A stretch of 64,000 bases of DNA, from assembly GCF_009765165.1 (NCBI RefSeq), contig NZ_VLNU01000001.1, positions 3,540,247 to 3,604,246 on the forward strand, given 5' to 3'. The notes under the pieces are model-generated. The model was not told where the DNA came from. It saw nothing but the letters and a program-made list of their open reading frames with translations, and did not search any database. Source of the stretch: Lysobacter panacisoli. GTDB lineage: Bacteria > Pseudomonadota > Gammaproteobacteria > Xanthomonadales > Xanthomonadaceae. Shown here piece after piece: positions 1 through 12,153 of this stretch. Positions within the stretch are counted from its first letter, which is position 1. Each line of letters opens with the position of its first letter. The position numbers were made by a program, and so were the translations under genes.

Positions 1-865
1 TGTCGGCGATCTTGGCCTGGGTCATCTGGAACGTGCCGATGGCCGCGCCGAACGCCTTGCGCTCGCGCACGTATTCCAGGGTCCTTTCGTAGGCCGCGCG
101 GGCGATGCCGATGGCCTGGCTGGCGATGCCGATGCGACCAGCGTCCAGCACGCTCATCGCGATCTTGAAGCCGTGGCCTTCGTCGCCCAGCACGTCTTCC
201 GGCTGCGCGACGTAGTCGGAGAACTCGATCTCGCAGGTGGCCGAGGCGCGGATGCCGAGCTTGGGCTCGGTCTTGCCGCGATGGAAACCGGCGCGCTCGC
301 CGTCGACGAGGAACGCGGTGATGCCACGCGCGCCCTTGTCCGGATCGGTCATCGCGAACAGCACGAAGTACTTGGCGACCGGGCCGGACGTGATCCAGCT
401 CTTCTTGCCGTTGATGAGGTAGGTGCCGTCGGCCCGCTTGGTGGCCTTGCAGCGCATCGCGGTGGCGTCGGAGCCGGACTGCGGCTCGGTCAGCGCGAAC
501 GCGCCGATCTCGCGGCCTTCGGCGATGGCGCGCACGTACTTCTGCTTCTGTTCCTCGGTACCGAACTTCAGGATGCCGTTGCAGAACAGCGAATTGTTGA
601 CCGACACGATGGTCGAGTGCGCGGCGTCGCCGGCGGCGATCTCGATCATGGCCAGCACGTAGCTGATCGGGTCCATGCCCGCGCCGCCGTACTCGGCCGG
701 TACTTCGATGCCCATCAGGCCGTTCTCGCCCAGGGTGCGGATGTTCTCGAGCGGGAACTCGCCCGTCTTGTCGTGGTGCTCGGCGCTGGGAGCAATCTTT
801 TCCTGGGCGATGCGGCGGGCCACATCCTGGATCATCAACTGCTCTTCGGTGAAGCGGAAATCCAC
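1..865 (-). CDS. acyl-CoA dehydrogenase, 3' end cut by the window
   Basis: FAD-dependent oxidation of an acyl-CoA to the enoyl-CoA, passing electrons to ETF; cytosolic, in fatty-acid or branched-chain amino-acid breakdown. About 288 residues are visible. The N-terminal helical domain begins DFRFTEEQLMIQ. The middle beta domain carries the family signature GAFALTEPQSGSDATA, then GKKSWITSG and FLVDGE; the C-terminal helical domain starts at GIASQAIGIARAAYERT. The catalytic Glu region lies beyond the window edge. I chose the GTG at 863-865 because a GAGG box sits 7 nt upstream and the protein then starts where family members do. No partner gene (ETF, enoyl-CoA hydratase) is visible on the side shown. 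Substrate chain length cannot be judged. Confidence 0.93.
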   Translation of the reverse strand, partial: MDFRFTEEQLMIQDVARRIAQEKIAPSAEHHDKTGEFPLENIRTLGENGLMGIEVPAEYGGAGMDPISYVLAMIEIAAGDAAHSTIVSVNNSLFCNGILKFGTEEQKQKYVRAIAEGREIGAFALTEPQSGSDATAMRCKATKRADGTYLINGKKSWITSGPVAKYFVLFAMTDPDKGARGITAFLVDGERAGFHRGKTEPKLGIRASATCEIEFSDYVAQPEDVLGDEGHGFKIAMSVLDAGRIGIASQAIGIARAAYERTLEYVRERKAFGAAIGTFQMTQAKIAD

Positions 866-1102
866 GTCGGCACCTCGTGCTTGAGTCTGCGAAATCGGTT
901 GGGCTTGTAAGCCTGCGAATTGTAGCTGTCTCGTGTGGAATTCGCAGGCACGAGGTTGTTCGCAGCGCCATACCCGCCCTTTTCCGCCTGCGGCGGAAAC
1001 CGCCCCTAACGAAGGGGCCAGGGCAAAAGCCAACCCCTGAAGCGGCAAAGCAAGAATCCGCGGACATCCGAGCTTGACCCCCGGCGCCTTGCGGACGAAA
1101 CT
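866..1102. other. intergenic region with two hairpins
   Basis: About 237 nt between divergent genes. It holds a perfect 8-bp hairpin TTTCCGCC/GGCGGAAA (981-999, loop TGC) and a smaller one CCCCT/AGGGG (1003-1017). Neither is followed by a T-run on either strand, so I do not call a terminator. They look like a short palindromic intergenic repeat. No open reading frame here is credible. Confidence 0.5.
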
Positions 1103-1120
1103 TATCGCTATATCGCGATA
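1103..1120 (+). promoter_or_regulatory. candidate operator of the SahR-like regulator
   Basis: Inverted repeat TATCGC-TATATC-GCGATA, with the inner perfect palindrome TATCGCGATA at 1111-1120, placed 12 nt before the ATG of the ArsR/methyltransferase gene. ArsR-family regulators bind dyads of this type. The position over the probable promoter suggests autorepression and control of the whole metH operon. A weak -35-like TTGCGG lies at 1089-1094. Function is inferred from position and symmetry. Confidence 0.5.
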
Positions 1121-1132
1121 GGTTGATGAAGC

Positions 1133-2095
1133 ATGGATCTGGAAGGCTGGTCGTCACGGCTGAAGGTGTTCGCCGATGCCACGCGCGTGCGCCTGCTCGC
1201 CCTGCTGGAGCGCGAAGAGCTGACGGTGGCCGAGCTCTCGGCGATCACCCGCCTGGCACAGCCGCGCGTCTCCACGCATCTGGCCAGGCTGAAGGAGGCC
1301 GGGCTGGTCCGCGACCGCCGCTCCGGTGTGTCGGCCTACTACCGTTTCGACGACGCCGCCCTCGACAGCGCCCAGCGGGCGTTGTGGCAGACCCTGCGCG
1401 AGGGCAGCGACGATCCGCTGCTGCGCCAGGACGCCGAGCGCGTGACCGACGTCCTCGCCTCGCGCGCCGCCGACCAGAACTGGGCCGATTCGGTGGCCGG
1501 CGACATGGAGCGCCACTATTCCCCGGGTCGCACCTGGGAAGCGATGGCGCGCTCGGCGTTGCCGCTGCTGGAGCCCGGCGATGTCCTCGACGTGGCCTCC
1601 GGCGACGGCGTGCTGGCCGAACTGATGGCGCCGCATTCGCACCGCTACGTCTGCCTCGATTCGAGCACCAAGGTCGTGCTCGCCGCGTCGGAGCGCCTGC
1701 GCAAGCTCAAGAACGTCGAAGTGCGCGAGGGCGACATGCATGCGCTGCCGTTCGCCGACGCGCATTTCGATCTGGCCGTGCTGATGCACGCGCTGACCTA
1801 CGCCGAACACCCGGCGCAGGCCGTGGCCGAGGCTGCGCGCGTGCTGCGCCCGGGCGGTCGCCTGCTGCTGACCAGCCTCGCCCGCCACGAGCATCGCAGC
1901 GTGGTGGAAGCGTACGGCCACGTGAACATGGGCTTCACCGAGAAGGAACTGGTGAAGTTCGCCGGCAAGGCGGGACTGGAGGTCGGCAGTTGCGAGACCG
2001 TCACCCGCGAACGCCGCCCCCCGCATTTCGAAGTCATCGCCCTGATCGGACGCAAGCCCGACGATGACGTACGCAAGACCGTGAGGAAGTCCTGA
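1133..2095 (+). CDS. SahR-like ArsR-family regulator with SAM/SAH-binding methyltransferase domain
   Basis: 320 residues in two parts. Residues about 8-85 form an ArsR winged helix-turn-helix ([20 protein letters not shown]), with no cysteine-rich metal site. Residues about 135-270 form a class I methyltransferase fold: motif [10 protein letters not shown] at 151-159, acidic CLDSS at 174-178, and motif IV-like [16 protein letters not shown] followed by [10 protein letters not shown]. This architecture next to metH matches SahR, described in Proteobacteria as an S-adenosylhomocysteine-sensing repressor of methionine-cycle genes. That role is inferred; an active methyltransferase is the alternative. 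The stop overlaps the next start (TGATG), so it is translationally coupled to the first half of methionine synthase. A dyad operator candidate sits just upstream. Confidence 0.85.
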   Translation: MDLEGWSSRLKVFADATRVRLLALLEREELTVAELSAITRLAQPRVSTHLARLKEAGLVRDRRSGVSAYYRFDDAALDSAQRALWQTLREGSDDPLLRQDAERVTDVLASRAADQNWADSVAGDMERHYSPGRTWEAMARSALPLLEPGDVLDVASGDGVLAELMAPHSHRYVCLDSSTKVVLAASERLRKLKNVEVREGDMHALPFADAHFDLAVLMHALTYAEHPAQAVAEAARVLRPGGRLLLTSLARHEHRSVVEAYGHVNMGFTEKELVKFAGKAGLEVGSCETVTRERRPPHFEVIALIGRKPDDDVRKTVRKS

Positions 2096-3200
2096 TGAAT
2101 ACCCTGCCCTGGTTGAACCCCGCCCGCGCCGAAGCGCTGCAACATCTGCTGCGCGACCGCATCCTCGTGATCGACGGCGCGATGGGCACGATGATCCAAC
2201 AACACAGCCTGGATGAGGCCGCCTACCGTGGCGAGCGTTTCGCCCACGGCTACGACCATGCCTACGACGTGGCCGAGCACGTGCACGGCGATGCGTGTGG
2301 TTGCGCGCGCGACCAGCGCGGCAACAACGACCTGCTCAGTCTCACCCAGCCGCAGATCATCCGCGACATCCATTCGCAGTACCTCGATGCCGGCGCGGAC
2401 CTGATCGAGACCAACACCTTCAACTCGACCACGGTGTCGCTGGCCGACTACGGACTGGAACACCTCGCGCGCGAACTCAACGAAGCCGGCGCGCGTCTCG
2501 CCCGCGAAGCCTGCGACGCGGCCGAGGCGAAGGATCCCTCGCGCCCGCGTTTCGCCATCGGCGTGCTTGGACCGACCAGCCGCACTGCGTCGCTGAGCCC
2601 GGACGTGAACCGTCCCGGTTTCCGCGCGATCACCTTCGATGAACTGCGCATCGCCTATCGCGAGGCCGCCGACGGCCTCATCGACGGAGGCGCGGACGTG
2701 CTGATGGTCGAGACCGTGTTCGACACGCTCAACGCCAAGGCCGCGCTGTTCGCGATAGAGGAAGTCTTCGAGGCTCGCGGTCTGCGACTGCCGGTGATGA
2801 TCTCGGGCACGATCACCGACGCATCGGGCCGCACGCTGTCCGGACAGACCGCGGAGGCGTTCTGGTATTCGCTGCGCCACTCGCAGCCGCTGGCGATCGG
2901 CCTCAACTGCGCGCTCGGTGCGAAGGACCTGCGCGTGCACGTGGACGTGCTCGCGCAGGTGGCCGACGCCTATGTCAGCACGCATCCCAACGCGGGCCTG
3001 CCCAATGCGTTCGGTGGCTACGACGAAACGCCCGATGACATGGCGGCGGTGCTGGGCGAATTCGCCCAGGCCGGCCTGCTCAACCTCGTCGGCGGTTGTT
3101 GCGGCACCACGCCCGCGCACATCGCCGCGATCGCGAAAGCCGTGTCGGCGCATGCGCCGCGTGCACTGCCGTCGCTGCAGAACCCGCGGGAACTGGCCGC

Positions 3201-3204
<4 letters not shown>
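2095..3204 (+). CDS. metH: methionine synthase, homocysteine-binding subunit (MetH N-terminal half)
   Basis: 369 residues forming only the homocysteine S-methyltransferase barrel of cobalamin-dependent MetH. It begins with the typical [13 protein letters not shown]. Zinc and homocysteine would be held by the cysteine in IGLNCALG and the CysCys pair in [12 protein letters not shown], all present. The other three MetH modules are encoded by the next gene, which overlaps by 4 nt (ATGA). A two-gene MetH is known in Xanthomonadaceae, so this is not a frameshift artefact: each half has its own start, stop and clean domain boundary. The two products would need to associate, since the cobalamin domain must visit the homocysteine site. 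Confidence 0.93.
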
Positions 3205-5884
<2,680 letters not shown>

Positions 5885-5888
<4 letters not shown>

Positions 5889-7039
5889 ACGCAGGGCGCA
5901 GCGCCTCGCCCGTCGTTGGCATCGTCGGACTGCACGGTGCCTACGGTCGATGGCTGCGCCGGTTCTTCGAGGAGCGGATGGGGCTGCGCGTCGTCGGCCA
6001 CGATCCCGCGGGCGACGACACGCTGCCGCCACACGAACTCGTTCGCCGCGCCGACGTATTGATCTTCAGCGCGCCGATCCGGCGCACGCCGGAGCTGATC
6101 CGCGAATACGTCGCGCTGGCCGACGGCGCGGAAGACGGACGCCTGTGGATGGACGTCACCTCGACCAAGCACGCCCCGGTCGCGGAACTGCTGCGCTCGC
6201 GGGCCGAGGTCGTGGGACTGCATCCGATGACCGCGCCGCCCAAGACACCGACGCTGAAAGGCCGTGTGATGGCGGTCTGCCCCGCGCGCGTCGAGGCGTG
6301 GCGCGAATGGCTGGACGGCTTCCTGTCGATGACCGAAGCCGAATGCGTCACGGTCGAACCGTCCGAACACGATCGCGCGATGGCGCTGGTCCAGGGACTC
6401 GTGCATGCAGCGCACATGGCCCAGGCCGACGTCATCCGCGACTTCGCACCGGCGCTGGGCGGACTCGAACGGCTGCGGCCGTTGCGCACGGTCGGCTACG
6501 AACTCGACCTCACCGTCACCGAGCGCATCCTCTCCGGCAACCCGGCGATCTACGAGGACATCCAGTTCGAGAACCCGCACGTGCTGCCGGCACTCGATCG
6601 CTTCGCCGAGGCGATCGATTTCCTGCGCACGCGCGTGCGACAGGCCGACGACGACGCGCGGCGCGAGATGCGCTCGCGATTGCTCGACGCCAACGCCGCC
6701 TTCTTCGGCGCGCCGGCGCTGGCCGACGGCAGCCACGGGTTCGAGCGGCTCGGCTACCTGCTCGCCGACCTGGAAAGTCCGGACTACCTGAGCGTGTTCC
6801 TGCCCGAGGACCATCCGGGCTCGCTGCGCGCGTTGCTGGCGGTTTTCGAGCATCGCGGCATCAACCTCGCCTCGATCCATTCCTCGCGCACGCCAGACGG
6901 CGAACTGCACTTCCGCATCGGTCTCGACCGTGCACAAGTGCGCGCGATGCCGGCAGAGGAGATCGCGGCGCTGATCGCAGCGATACAGGCCGAAGGAATC
7001 GGCCGCGTGCTGTCGGGCCGAGGTTTGCAGCGCACCTGA
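5885..7039 (+). CDS. tyrA: prephenate dehydrogenase with C-terminal ACT domain
   Basis: 384 residues from GTG 5885, overlapping the metH stop (GTGA). It converts prephenate to 4-hydroxyphenylpyruvate for tyrosine. The N-terminal Rossmann segment reads [15 protein letters not shown], a loose form of the nucleotide motif, like the E. coli T-protein. The core has [29 protein letters not shown] and GNPAIYEDI. Residues about 310-384 look like an ACT domain ([28 protein letters not shown]), expected to sense an aromatic amino acid. No chorismate mutase domain is fused. Being the last coupled gene of a methionine-synthase operon is unusual and may tie its expression to SAH or methionine status; that is inference. 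Confidence 0.9.
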
Positions 7040-7121
7040 GCGGACGCGGCAGCGGCATATTCCGCGTGCACGCCCCTGCCCCGGCGTGCTTCCATTGCGC
7101 CAGCACCGTTGGAGCCGCTGG

Positions 7122-7841
7122 ATGAACCTGGACACCCACCCCGCCGGCGCACCGAGGACCACCGCGACCGGCAATGCCGCCTTCTTCGACAGGCACGCCG
7201 CACCGGGTCGCATCGGCCTGTGCGGCGGACGCGACTGGATCAACAAACTGATCCGCAAGGCGCAGGCGCCGCTGACCCACGACGGCCACCGCAGCCTGTG
7301 GTCGCACGCGTTCCTGATCAGCGAACGCCGCGTCGACGGACACTGGTGGGTGATCGAGTCCGACCTCGACCTGCGCTACCGCCAGATTCGCCTGGGTGTG
7401 CAGGAGAATCGCATCGATCGTTATTTCGACGACGACGCCTTCCCCAATGTCGCGATCCTCGACTTCGGCCTCGACGCCGGCCAGACCGCGCAGGTGCAAC
7501 GCGCCGCGCTGGACCTGCTCTCGGGACTCGGTAGTTATTCGCTGAGCGAACTGGTCGGCACGCTGTTCGCGATGCACAGCCGACGCCTGCGCCGGCGCGA
7601 GAACCTGCTCGCAAAGGAAGGCGCACTCTACTGCTCGGCGCTCGTGCAGCACTGCTACGCCGCGGCCGGCGTGGAACTGATCCCCGGCGTGCACGGCAAG
7701 AACATAGCGCCGCACGACATCGACGATTCCCCGCTCCCCCACCAGACCCATCGCCTCATCCGCGATCTGGGCGTGTCGACGCTGCGCGAAATCGGCCACG
7801 ACTCGGGTGCATGGCTGCGGAGCACGGTCGCGCCGGAGTGA
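7122..7841 (+). CDS. YiiX/YebB-like permuted papain-fold hydrolase
   Basis: 239 residues from ATG 7122, chosen because GGAG stands 7 nt upstream; a GTG 36 nt earlier lacks a ribosome site. The pattern fits the permuted NlpC/P60 papain-like group: a histidine in WSHAFLI (about residue 66) placed before the cysteine in LYCSALVQHCYAAAGV (about residue 170), and an N-terminal GLCGGRDWINKLIRKAQ as in lipid- or amide-directed hydrolases of this fold. No signal peptide or membrane segment is seen, so it is probably cytosolic. Substrate unknown. It follows tyrA by 82 nt and ends at a strong hairpin terminator. Confidence 0.7.
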   Translation: MNLDTHPAGAPRTTATGNAAFFDRHAAPGRIGLCGGRDWINKLIRKAQAPLTHDGHRSLWSHAFLISERRVDGHWWVIESDLDLRYRQIRLGVQENRIDRYFDDDAFPNVAILDFGLDAGQTAQVQRAALDLLSGLGSYSLSELVGTLFAMHSRRLRRRENLLAKEGALYCSALVQHCYAAAGVELIPGVHGKNIAPHDIDDSPLPHQTHRLIRDLGVSTLREIGHDSGAWLRSTVAPE

Positions 7842-7856
7842 CGGCATCCGGATAGC

Positions 7857-7887
7857 AAAACGGCGCCCTGGGGCGCCGTTGTTCTTT
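7857..7887. terminator. bidirectional rho-independent terminator
   Basis: Stem ACGGCGCC/GGCGCCGT (7860-7867 with 7872-7879, loop CTGG). It is followed by TGTTCTTT on the plus strand and preceded by AAAA, which is a T-run for the minus strand. It lies between two convergent genes. Confidence 0.85.
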
Positions 7888-8542
7888 ACCAGACCAGGTC
7901 GTCGGGAACCTGGTACTGCGGGTCCGCGTACGGGTCGTCGCCGGCGGGGGCGTTCGGATCGACCTTGAGCGCGATCGCCGGCGCGAAGATCGCCTCGGCC
8001 TGCGCGAGCAGTTCCGCGGTGACCAGCAGGTAGCGGCCGTCCATCTGGATCACGCCCAGCTCGCCGCCGTTGAGCGCCTTGAGCTGCACCTCGTTGACAT
8101 AGATGCGCTTGATCTTGTCGCCGTACGGGAAGTGACGCGCGATATCGGCGGCCGGATCGTTGAGCGCCTTGTCCTTGACGAGCTCGGCGAGTTTCGCGCG
8201 CGCCTCGCGACGCTTGCGTGCTTCTTCCTGCTTCGCGGCCTCGGCGGCGATGCGCTCGTCCTTCTCGCGCTGCGCCCGGATCGCGTAGGCCTTGGCCAGG
8301 TCGATGTCCTCGCGCGACTGCGGCTTTCCACCCGGACGCGGGCCACCGGGCTTGCGCTGGCCGGGCTTGCCATCGTGAGGCTTGCCCGTGCGCTGCTCGG
8401 GCCTGCCAGACGGCTTGCCGGCGCCACGGTGCTCCGGCTTGCCGGATGGCTTGCCGCCCTGCTTCGGCTGCGCCGGGCGCTCGGGTTTCGGGGCGGGCTT
8501 GAAGCCCAGTCCCATGAGTTGATCGCGAAGGCTGTTGCTCAT
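7886..8542 (-). CDS. DUF2058 (YaiL-like) protein with basic linker
   Basis: 218 residues. It begins with the DUF2058 hallmark MSNSLRDQLMGLGF. A long low-complexity linker rich in Lys, Pro, Gly and Arg (about 20-75) contains several copies of GKPSG-type units. A charged helix (about 78-120, LAKAYAIRAQREKDERIAAE) precedes the conserved C-terminal domain, with HFPYGDKIKRIYVNEVQLKALNGGELGVI and a YLLVT strand. Function is unknown; E. coli YaiL is likewise nucleoprotein-like and uncharacterised. It starts 10 nt after slyX stops, in one transcript with ugd and slyX, and shares the terminator at its 3' end. Confidence 0.85.
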   Translation of the reverse strand: MSNSLRDQLMGLGFKPAPKPERPAQPKQGGKPSGKPEHRGAGKPSGRPEQRTGKPHDGKPGQRKPGGPRPGGKPQSREDIDLAKAYAIRAQREKDERIAAEAAKQEEARKRREARAKLAELVKDKALNDPAADIARHFPYGDKIKRIYVNEVQLKALNGGELGVIQMDGRYLLVTAELLAQAEAIFAPAIALKVDPNAPAGDDPYADPQYQVPDDLVW

Positions 8543-8552
8543 GACTCGGTGA

Positions 8553-8792
8553 TCAGTAGTGCGGCGGCGGGGGTTCCTGCGCCGGATCCGCGGTAAGCGG
8601 GTTGGACGCCATCGCGCTGCGCATCTGCCGGAGTTCTTCCAGCACACGGTGCAGCATCAGCGCGTTGCGTCCCTCTTCGCCACGCGCCGCGGCGAGCGCG
8701 TCGCTCAGTTCGGACAGCGCGTGTTCCTGGAAGGCGAGTCGCGTTTCCAGGTCGACCAGGCGCTGTTCGAGTTCGCTGCGGTTCTCGCCCAT
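8553..8792 (-). CDS. slyX: SlyX family protein
   Basis: 79 residues, a short coiled coil: ENRSELEQRLVDLETRLAFQEHAL with heptad spacing, then a proline-rich tail ending PPPPHY, the typical SlyX end. The E. coli homologue lies near an FKBP isomerase gene (slyD); here two FKBP genes lie just upstream beyond ugd. Molecular role unknown. It starts 1 nt after the ugd stop codon, so the two are probably translated together. Confidence 0.9.
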   Translation of the reverse strand: MGENRSELEQRLVDLETRLAFQEHALSELSDALAAARGEEGRNALMLHRVLEELRQMRSAMASNPLTADPAQEPPPPHY

Positions 8793-8793
8793 T

Positions 8794-10134
8794 TCAGTTG
8801 GATTGGATCGAACGTCCGCGCCCGATCCCGTAATAGGCGAGGCCCGCGGCCTCGACCTCGTCCGGATGGTACAGGTTGCGGCCGTCGAAGATTACCGCGT
8901 CGGCCAGCGACTGGCGCAGGCGCTGGAAATCCGGGCTGCGGAACTGCTTCCACTCGGTGACCACCACCAGCGCGTCGGCATCGGCCAGGGCCGCGCGGGC
9001 GGAGTCGCACAGGACCAGGTCGTCGCGCTCGCCAAAGATGCGCTGGGCCTCGGCGGTCGCTTCCGGATCGTAGGCGCGGACCTTCGCGCCGGCGTCCCAC
9101 AGCTGCTGCAGCAGGCGGCGGCTGGACGCCTCGCGCATGTCGTCGGTGTTCGGCTTGAACGCCAGGCCCCAGACAGCGAAGGTCTTGCCGCTCAGATCGG
9201 CGCCGAAATGACGGCCGATCAGTTCGAACAGATGGCCCTTCTGGCGGTCGTTGACCGATTCCACCGCGCCCAGCAGTTCCGCGCGGTAGCCGTGCTGCTG
9301 CGAGGTCTTCGCCAGCGCCTGCACGTCCTTGGGGAAGCACGAGCCGCCATAGCCGGCGCCCGGGTAGATGAAGTGCCAGCCGATGCGCGGGTCGGAACCG
9401 ATGCCCTGGCGCACCATCTCCACGTCCGCGCCGACGCGTTCGGCGATGTTGGCGATCTCGTTCATGAAGGAGATCTTGGTCGCGAGCATGGCGTTGGCGG
9501 CGTACTTGGTCAGCTCCGCCGAACGCACGTCCATCACCACGATGCGCTCGTGGTTACGGTTGAACGGCGCATAGAGGCGCTTGAGCTTTTCCACCGCGAC
9601 CGGGCTGGTCGCGCCGATGACGATGCGATCCGGGCGCATGCAGTCGTTGACCGCGTCGCCCTCTTTCAGGAATTCAGGATTCGAGGCGACTTCGAACGCG
9701 ATGTCGGCGTTGCGCGCGGCGAGTTCGCCCGCGATCGTCGCGCGCACCTTGTCGGCCGTGCCGACCGGCACCGTCGACTTGTTCACGACCACCGCCGGGC
9801 GTTCCAGGTGCTGGCCGATGGTGCGTGCCACCGCGAGCACGTACTTGAGGTCCGCGCTGCCGTCCTCGTCCGGCGGCGTGCCGACGGCGATGAAGATGAC
9901 GTCGCCGTGGGCGATCGCGCTGGGCGCATCGGAGGTGAACGAGAGGCGACCCACTGCGTGGTTCGCCTTCACCATCGGCTCGAGACCGGGCTCGTAGATG
10001 GGAATCACACCGTTGTTGAGACCATCGACCTTCGCCTGGTCGATATCGACACATACGACGTCGTGTCCGACGTCCGCCAGGCAGGTGCCCGTTACCAGGC
10101 CGACATAGCCGGTGCCGAAGATGGTGACGCGCAT
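8794..10134 (-). CDS. ugd: UDP-glucose 6-dehydrogenase
   Basis: 446 residues. It oxidises UDP-glucose twice with NAD to give UDP-glucuronate for exopolysaccharide, LPS or aminoarabinose synthesis. The Rossmann motif is at the very start ([16 protein letters not shown]). The catalytic cysteine sits in YGGSCFPKD (about residue 260), preceded by [13 protein letters not shown]. The central dimer helix and C-terminal UDP-binding domain ([20 protein letters not shown]) are complete. First gene of a minus-strand set with slyX and DUF2058. Confidence 0.97.
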   Translation of the reverse strand: MRVTIFGTGYVGLVTGTCLADVGHDVVCVDIDQAKVDGLNNGVIPIYEPGLEPMVKANHAVGRLSFTSDAPSAIAHGDVIFIAVGTPPDEDGSADLKYVLAVARTIGQHLERPAVVVNKSTVPVGTADKVRATIAGELAARNADIAFEVASNPEFLKEGDAVNDCMRPDRIVIGATSPVAVEKLKRLYAPFNRNHERIVVMDVRSAELTKYAANAMLATKISFMNEIANIAERVGADVEMVRQGIGSDPRIGWHFIYPGAGYGGSCFPKDVQALAKTSQQHGYRAELLGAVESVNDRQKGHLFELIGRHFGADLSGKTFAVWGLAFKPNTDDMREASSRRLLQQLWDAGAKVRAYDPEATAEAQRIFGERDDLVLCDSARAALADADALVVVTEWKQFRSPDFQRLRQSLADAVIFDGRNLYHPDEVEAAGLAYYGIGRGRSIQSN

Positions 10135-10154
10135 GCGGATCCTTTTCGCTTGGG

Positions 10155-10181
10155 GGAAAACCGGGCGGCCGCGCGCCGCCC
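10155..10181 (-). terminator. rho-independent terminator after the FKBP gene
   Basis: Stem GGGCGGC (10163-10169)/GCCGCCC (10175-10181). Read on the minus strand it is followed by GGTTTTCC from the A-run at 10157-10160. It lies 14 nt past the stop of the upstream FKBP gene and would separate it from ugd. Confidence 0.65.
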
Positions 10182-10195
10182 GTTGTAGTGCGGGC

Positions 10196-10981
10196 TTACT
10201 TGCGAGCCTTGGCGATATCGAGCAGTTCGACTTCGAACACCAGCGTCTGGTTCGGGCCGATCGGGCCGGCGCCCTGTTCGCCGTAGCCGAGCTTTGCCGG
10301 GATCCAGAAGCGGTACTTGCTGCCGACCGGCATCAGCGTGAGGCCTTCCTGCCAGCCCGGCACCATCTGGCCCAGCGCGAAGTTCGCCGGCTCACCGCGA
10401 TCGTAGGAACTGTCGAAGGTCTTGCCGTCGAGCAGCATGCCCTTGTAGTGCGCACTGACTATGTCGGTGGGCTTGGGCTTGGCGCCCTTGCCTTCGGTCA
10501 GCACCTGGTACTGCAGGCCCGACGGCGTGGTCACCACGCCCGGCTTCTTGCCGTTCTCGGCGAGGAACTGCTGGCCATCGGCGAGGTTCTTCTTCGCGTC
10601 GGCCATCATCTTGGCGATGCGCTGCGCCTGGATCTTCTGCGCGAACGCCTCGCGGATCTCACCGGCCTGCTTCTCGTCGAGCAGCGGCTTCTCGCCGGCG
10701 AGCGAGGACTTCAGTGCCTTGTGCACAGTGTCCAGGTCGATCTCATCCTTGACCGGTTCCAGCGAACGCGCCATGTCCATGCCGATCATGTAGCTGACCT
10801 GCTCCTTCTCCGTCGCCAGGCCCGGAATGGCCTTGGCGCCGTCGGCCTTGGCTGCATCGGCGGTGGCTTCGGGCTTGGCAGCGTCGGCGGGCTTGTCGGC
10901 CGGCTTGTTGCAGGCGGCGGTGAGGGCGGCGAGCGAGGCGACGGCCAGTGCAAGGCCGGTGTGGCGCGACGTGAACTTCAT
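10196..10981 (-). CDS. FKBP-type peptidyl-prolyl isomerase lipoprotein (Mip/FkpA-like)
   Basis: 261 residues from ATG 10981. The signal peptide ends in a lipobox (LAALTAAC), so the mature protein is probably lipid-anchored. An Ala/Lys/Asp-rich linker follows. The Mip-type N-terminal dimerisation domain (about 45-145) contains [20 protein letters not shown] and a long helix. The FKBP domain (about 155-261) has [50 protein letters not shown] and [16 protein letters not shown]. It should catalyse proline isomerisation in envelope proteins. A paralogue with two N-domains is 105 nt upstream; they look like an old tandem duplication. Confidence 0.92.
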   Translation of the reverse strand: MKFTSRHTGLALAVASLAALTAACNKPADKPADAAKPEATADAAKADGAKAIPGLATEKEQVSYMIGMDMARSLEPVKDEIDLDTVHKALKSSLAGEKPLLDEKQAGEIREAFAQKIQAQRIAKMMADAKKNLADGQQFLAENGKKPGVVTTPSGLQYQVLTEGKGAKPKPTDIVSAHYKGMLLDGKTFDSSYDRGEPANFALGQMVPGWQEGLTLMPVGSKYRFWIPAKLGYGEQGAGPIGPNQTLVFEVELLDIAKARK

Positions 10982-11086
10982 CGGGCGGGAGCTCCAGACA
11001 GGGAAGATGGCCGGGACGACGTGCGTCGACCCGGCGCGACGGCCTGACAAACTGCCAGTGCCGAACTGAACCTCAGGCGTATCGGA

Positions 11087-12022
11087 TTACAGGATTCCCA
11101 TCAGCTCGACGTCGAACACGAGCGTCGCGTTCGGGCCGATCGGACCGCCCGGCGTGCCCTTCGGGCCGTAGGCCAGGTCGCCCGGAATCCAGAAGCGGAA
11201 CTTGCTGCCGACCGGCATCATCGACACGCCTTCGGTCCAGCCCGCGATCACCTGGTTCAGTGCGAACTCGGCCGGCTGGCCGCGATCGTAGGAGCTGTCG
11301 AACACGGTGCCGTCGAGCAGCGTGCCGTGGTAGTTCACGCGGACGCGGTCGGTGGCCTTCGGACGCGCGCCCGAACCCTGGCGCAGCACCATGTACTGCA
11401 GGCCCGAGCCGGTGGTGAACACGCCCTTCTCGGTCTTGTTCTTCGCGAGGAACTTGTCGCCTTCTTCCTTGTTCTTGGCGCCGAGCGCAGACACCTGCTG
11501 CTGCATCTTCGCCATCACCTTCTGCTGGAACGCCTGGCGCACTTCGCCCATCTCGGCCTCGCTCAGCAGCGGCTTGCCCTTCGCGAACGAAGTGCGGATC
11601 GCCTGCACGAGCACCGGCAGTTCCAGTTCGTCCTTGATCGGCACGAGCGAGCGACCGACGTCGGCGCCGACGAGGTAGGCGACCTTGTCCTTCGGCACGT
11701 CCGGTACCTTCGCGCCGGCCGGCGCCTGGCCGGTACGCGAGGCGATGCGCTGCATCAGCGCGGGACCGACGGTCTGCGCCTCGTCCTCGGTGATCAGCGG
11801 CTTGCCGCCGTCGAAGGCATTCTTGATGGCGCGCTCGAAAGCGGCCAGGTCGATGTCGGGCGCGACGGGCGCGATGGACTGGGCGATGTCGGTGCCCACC
11901 ATGTAGCTGGTCTTTTCGCGTTCGGTAGTCAGCACGGTCTTGTCCTGGGCAAATGCCGCCGCGCCGATCAGCGTGGCCGCGGTGGTGAGGAACACGGCGG
12001 CGCCGCGCACGAAAGCCTTCAT
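11087..12022 (-). CDS. periplasmic FKBP isomerase with two N-terminal FKBP_N-like domains
   Basis: 311 residues from ATG 12022 (GGAG 10 nt upstream). A signal peptide ends near AAAFAQ, with no lipobox, so it is probably soluble in the periplasm. Two similar segments precede the FKBP domain: residues about 34-100 (EREKTSYMVGTDIAQSIAPV, then GGKPLITEDE) and about 113-185 (KDKVAYLVGADVGRSLVPI, then KGKPLLSEAE). The usual family has one. The FKBP domain (about 205-311) keeps [37 protein letters not shown] and GPIGPNATLVFDVELM. The duplicated dimerisation unit could form a pseudo-dimer within one chain; that is inference. Confidence 0.9.
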   Translation of the reverse strand: MKAFVRGAAVFLTTAATLIGAAAFAQDKTVLTTEREKTSYMVGTDIAQSIAPVAPDIDLAAFERAIKNAFDGGKPLITEDEAQTVGPALMQRIASRTGQAPAGAKVPDVPKDKVAYLVGADVGRSLVPIKDELELPVLVQAIRTSFAKGKPLLSEAEMGEVRQAFQQKVMAKMQQQVSALGAKNKEEGDKFLAKNKTEKGVFTTGSGLQYMVLRQGSGARPKATDRVRVNYHGTLLDGTVFDSSYDRGQPAEFALNQVIAGWTEGVSMMPVGSKFRFWIPGDLAYGPKGTPGGPIGPNATLVFDVELMGIL

Positions 12023-12153
12023 CGGGAACCTACTCCGTATGGGTGGTGTTGCGGCCTGGCGGCCGTTTTGCGCAGGAAGGGCCTGACATCCGCCCCGCTG
12101 CGCAAGCGGTGCATTGTCGCGGCAGTGCGCCGCATCGGCAATCGCCGGAAATT

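Noticed and set aside
866..1132. SAM, SAH or cobalamin riboswitch before the metH operon
   Set aside because: No recognisable B12 box or SAH/SAM core; only two simple hairpins and a protein-type dyad are present.
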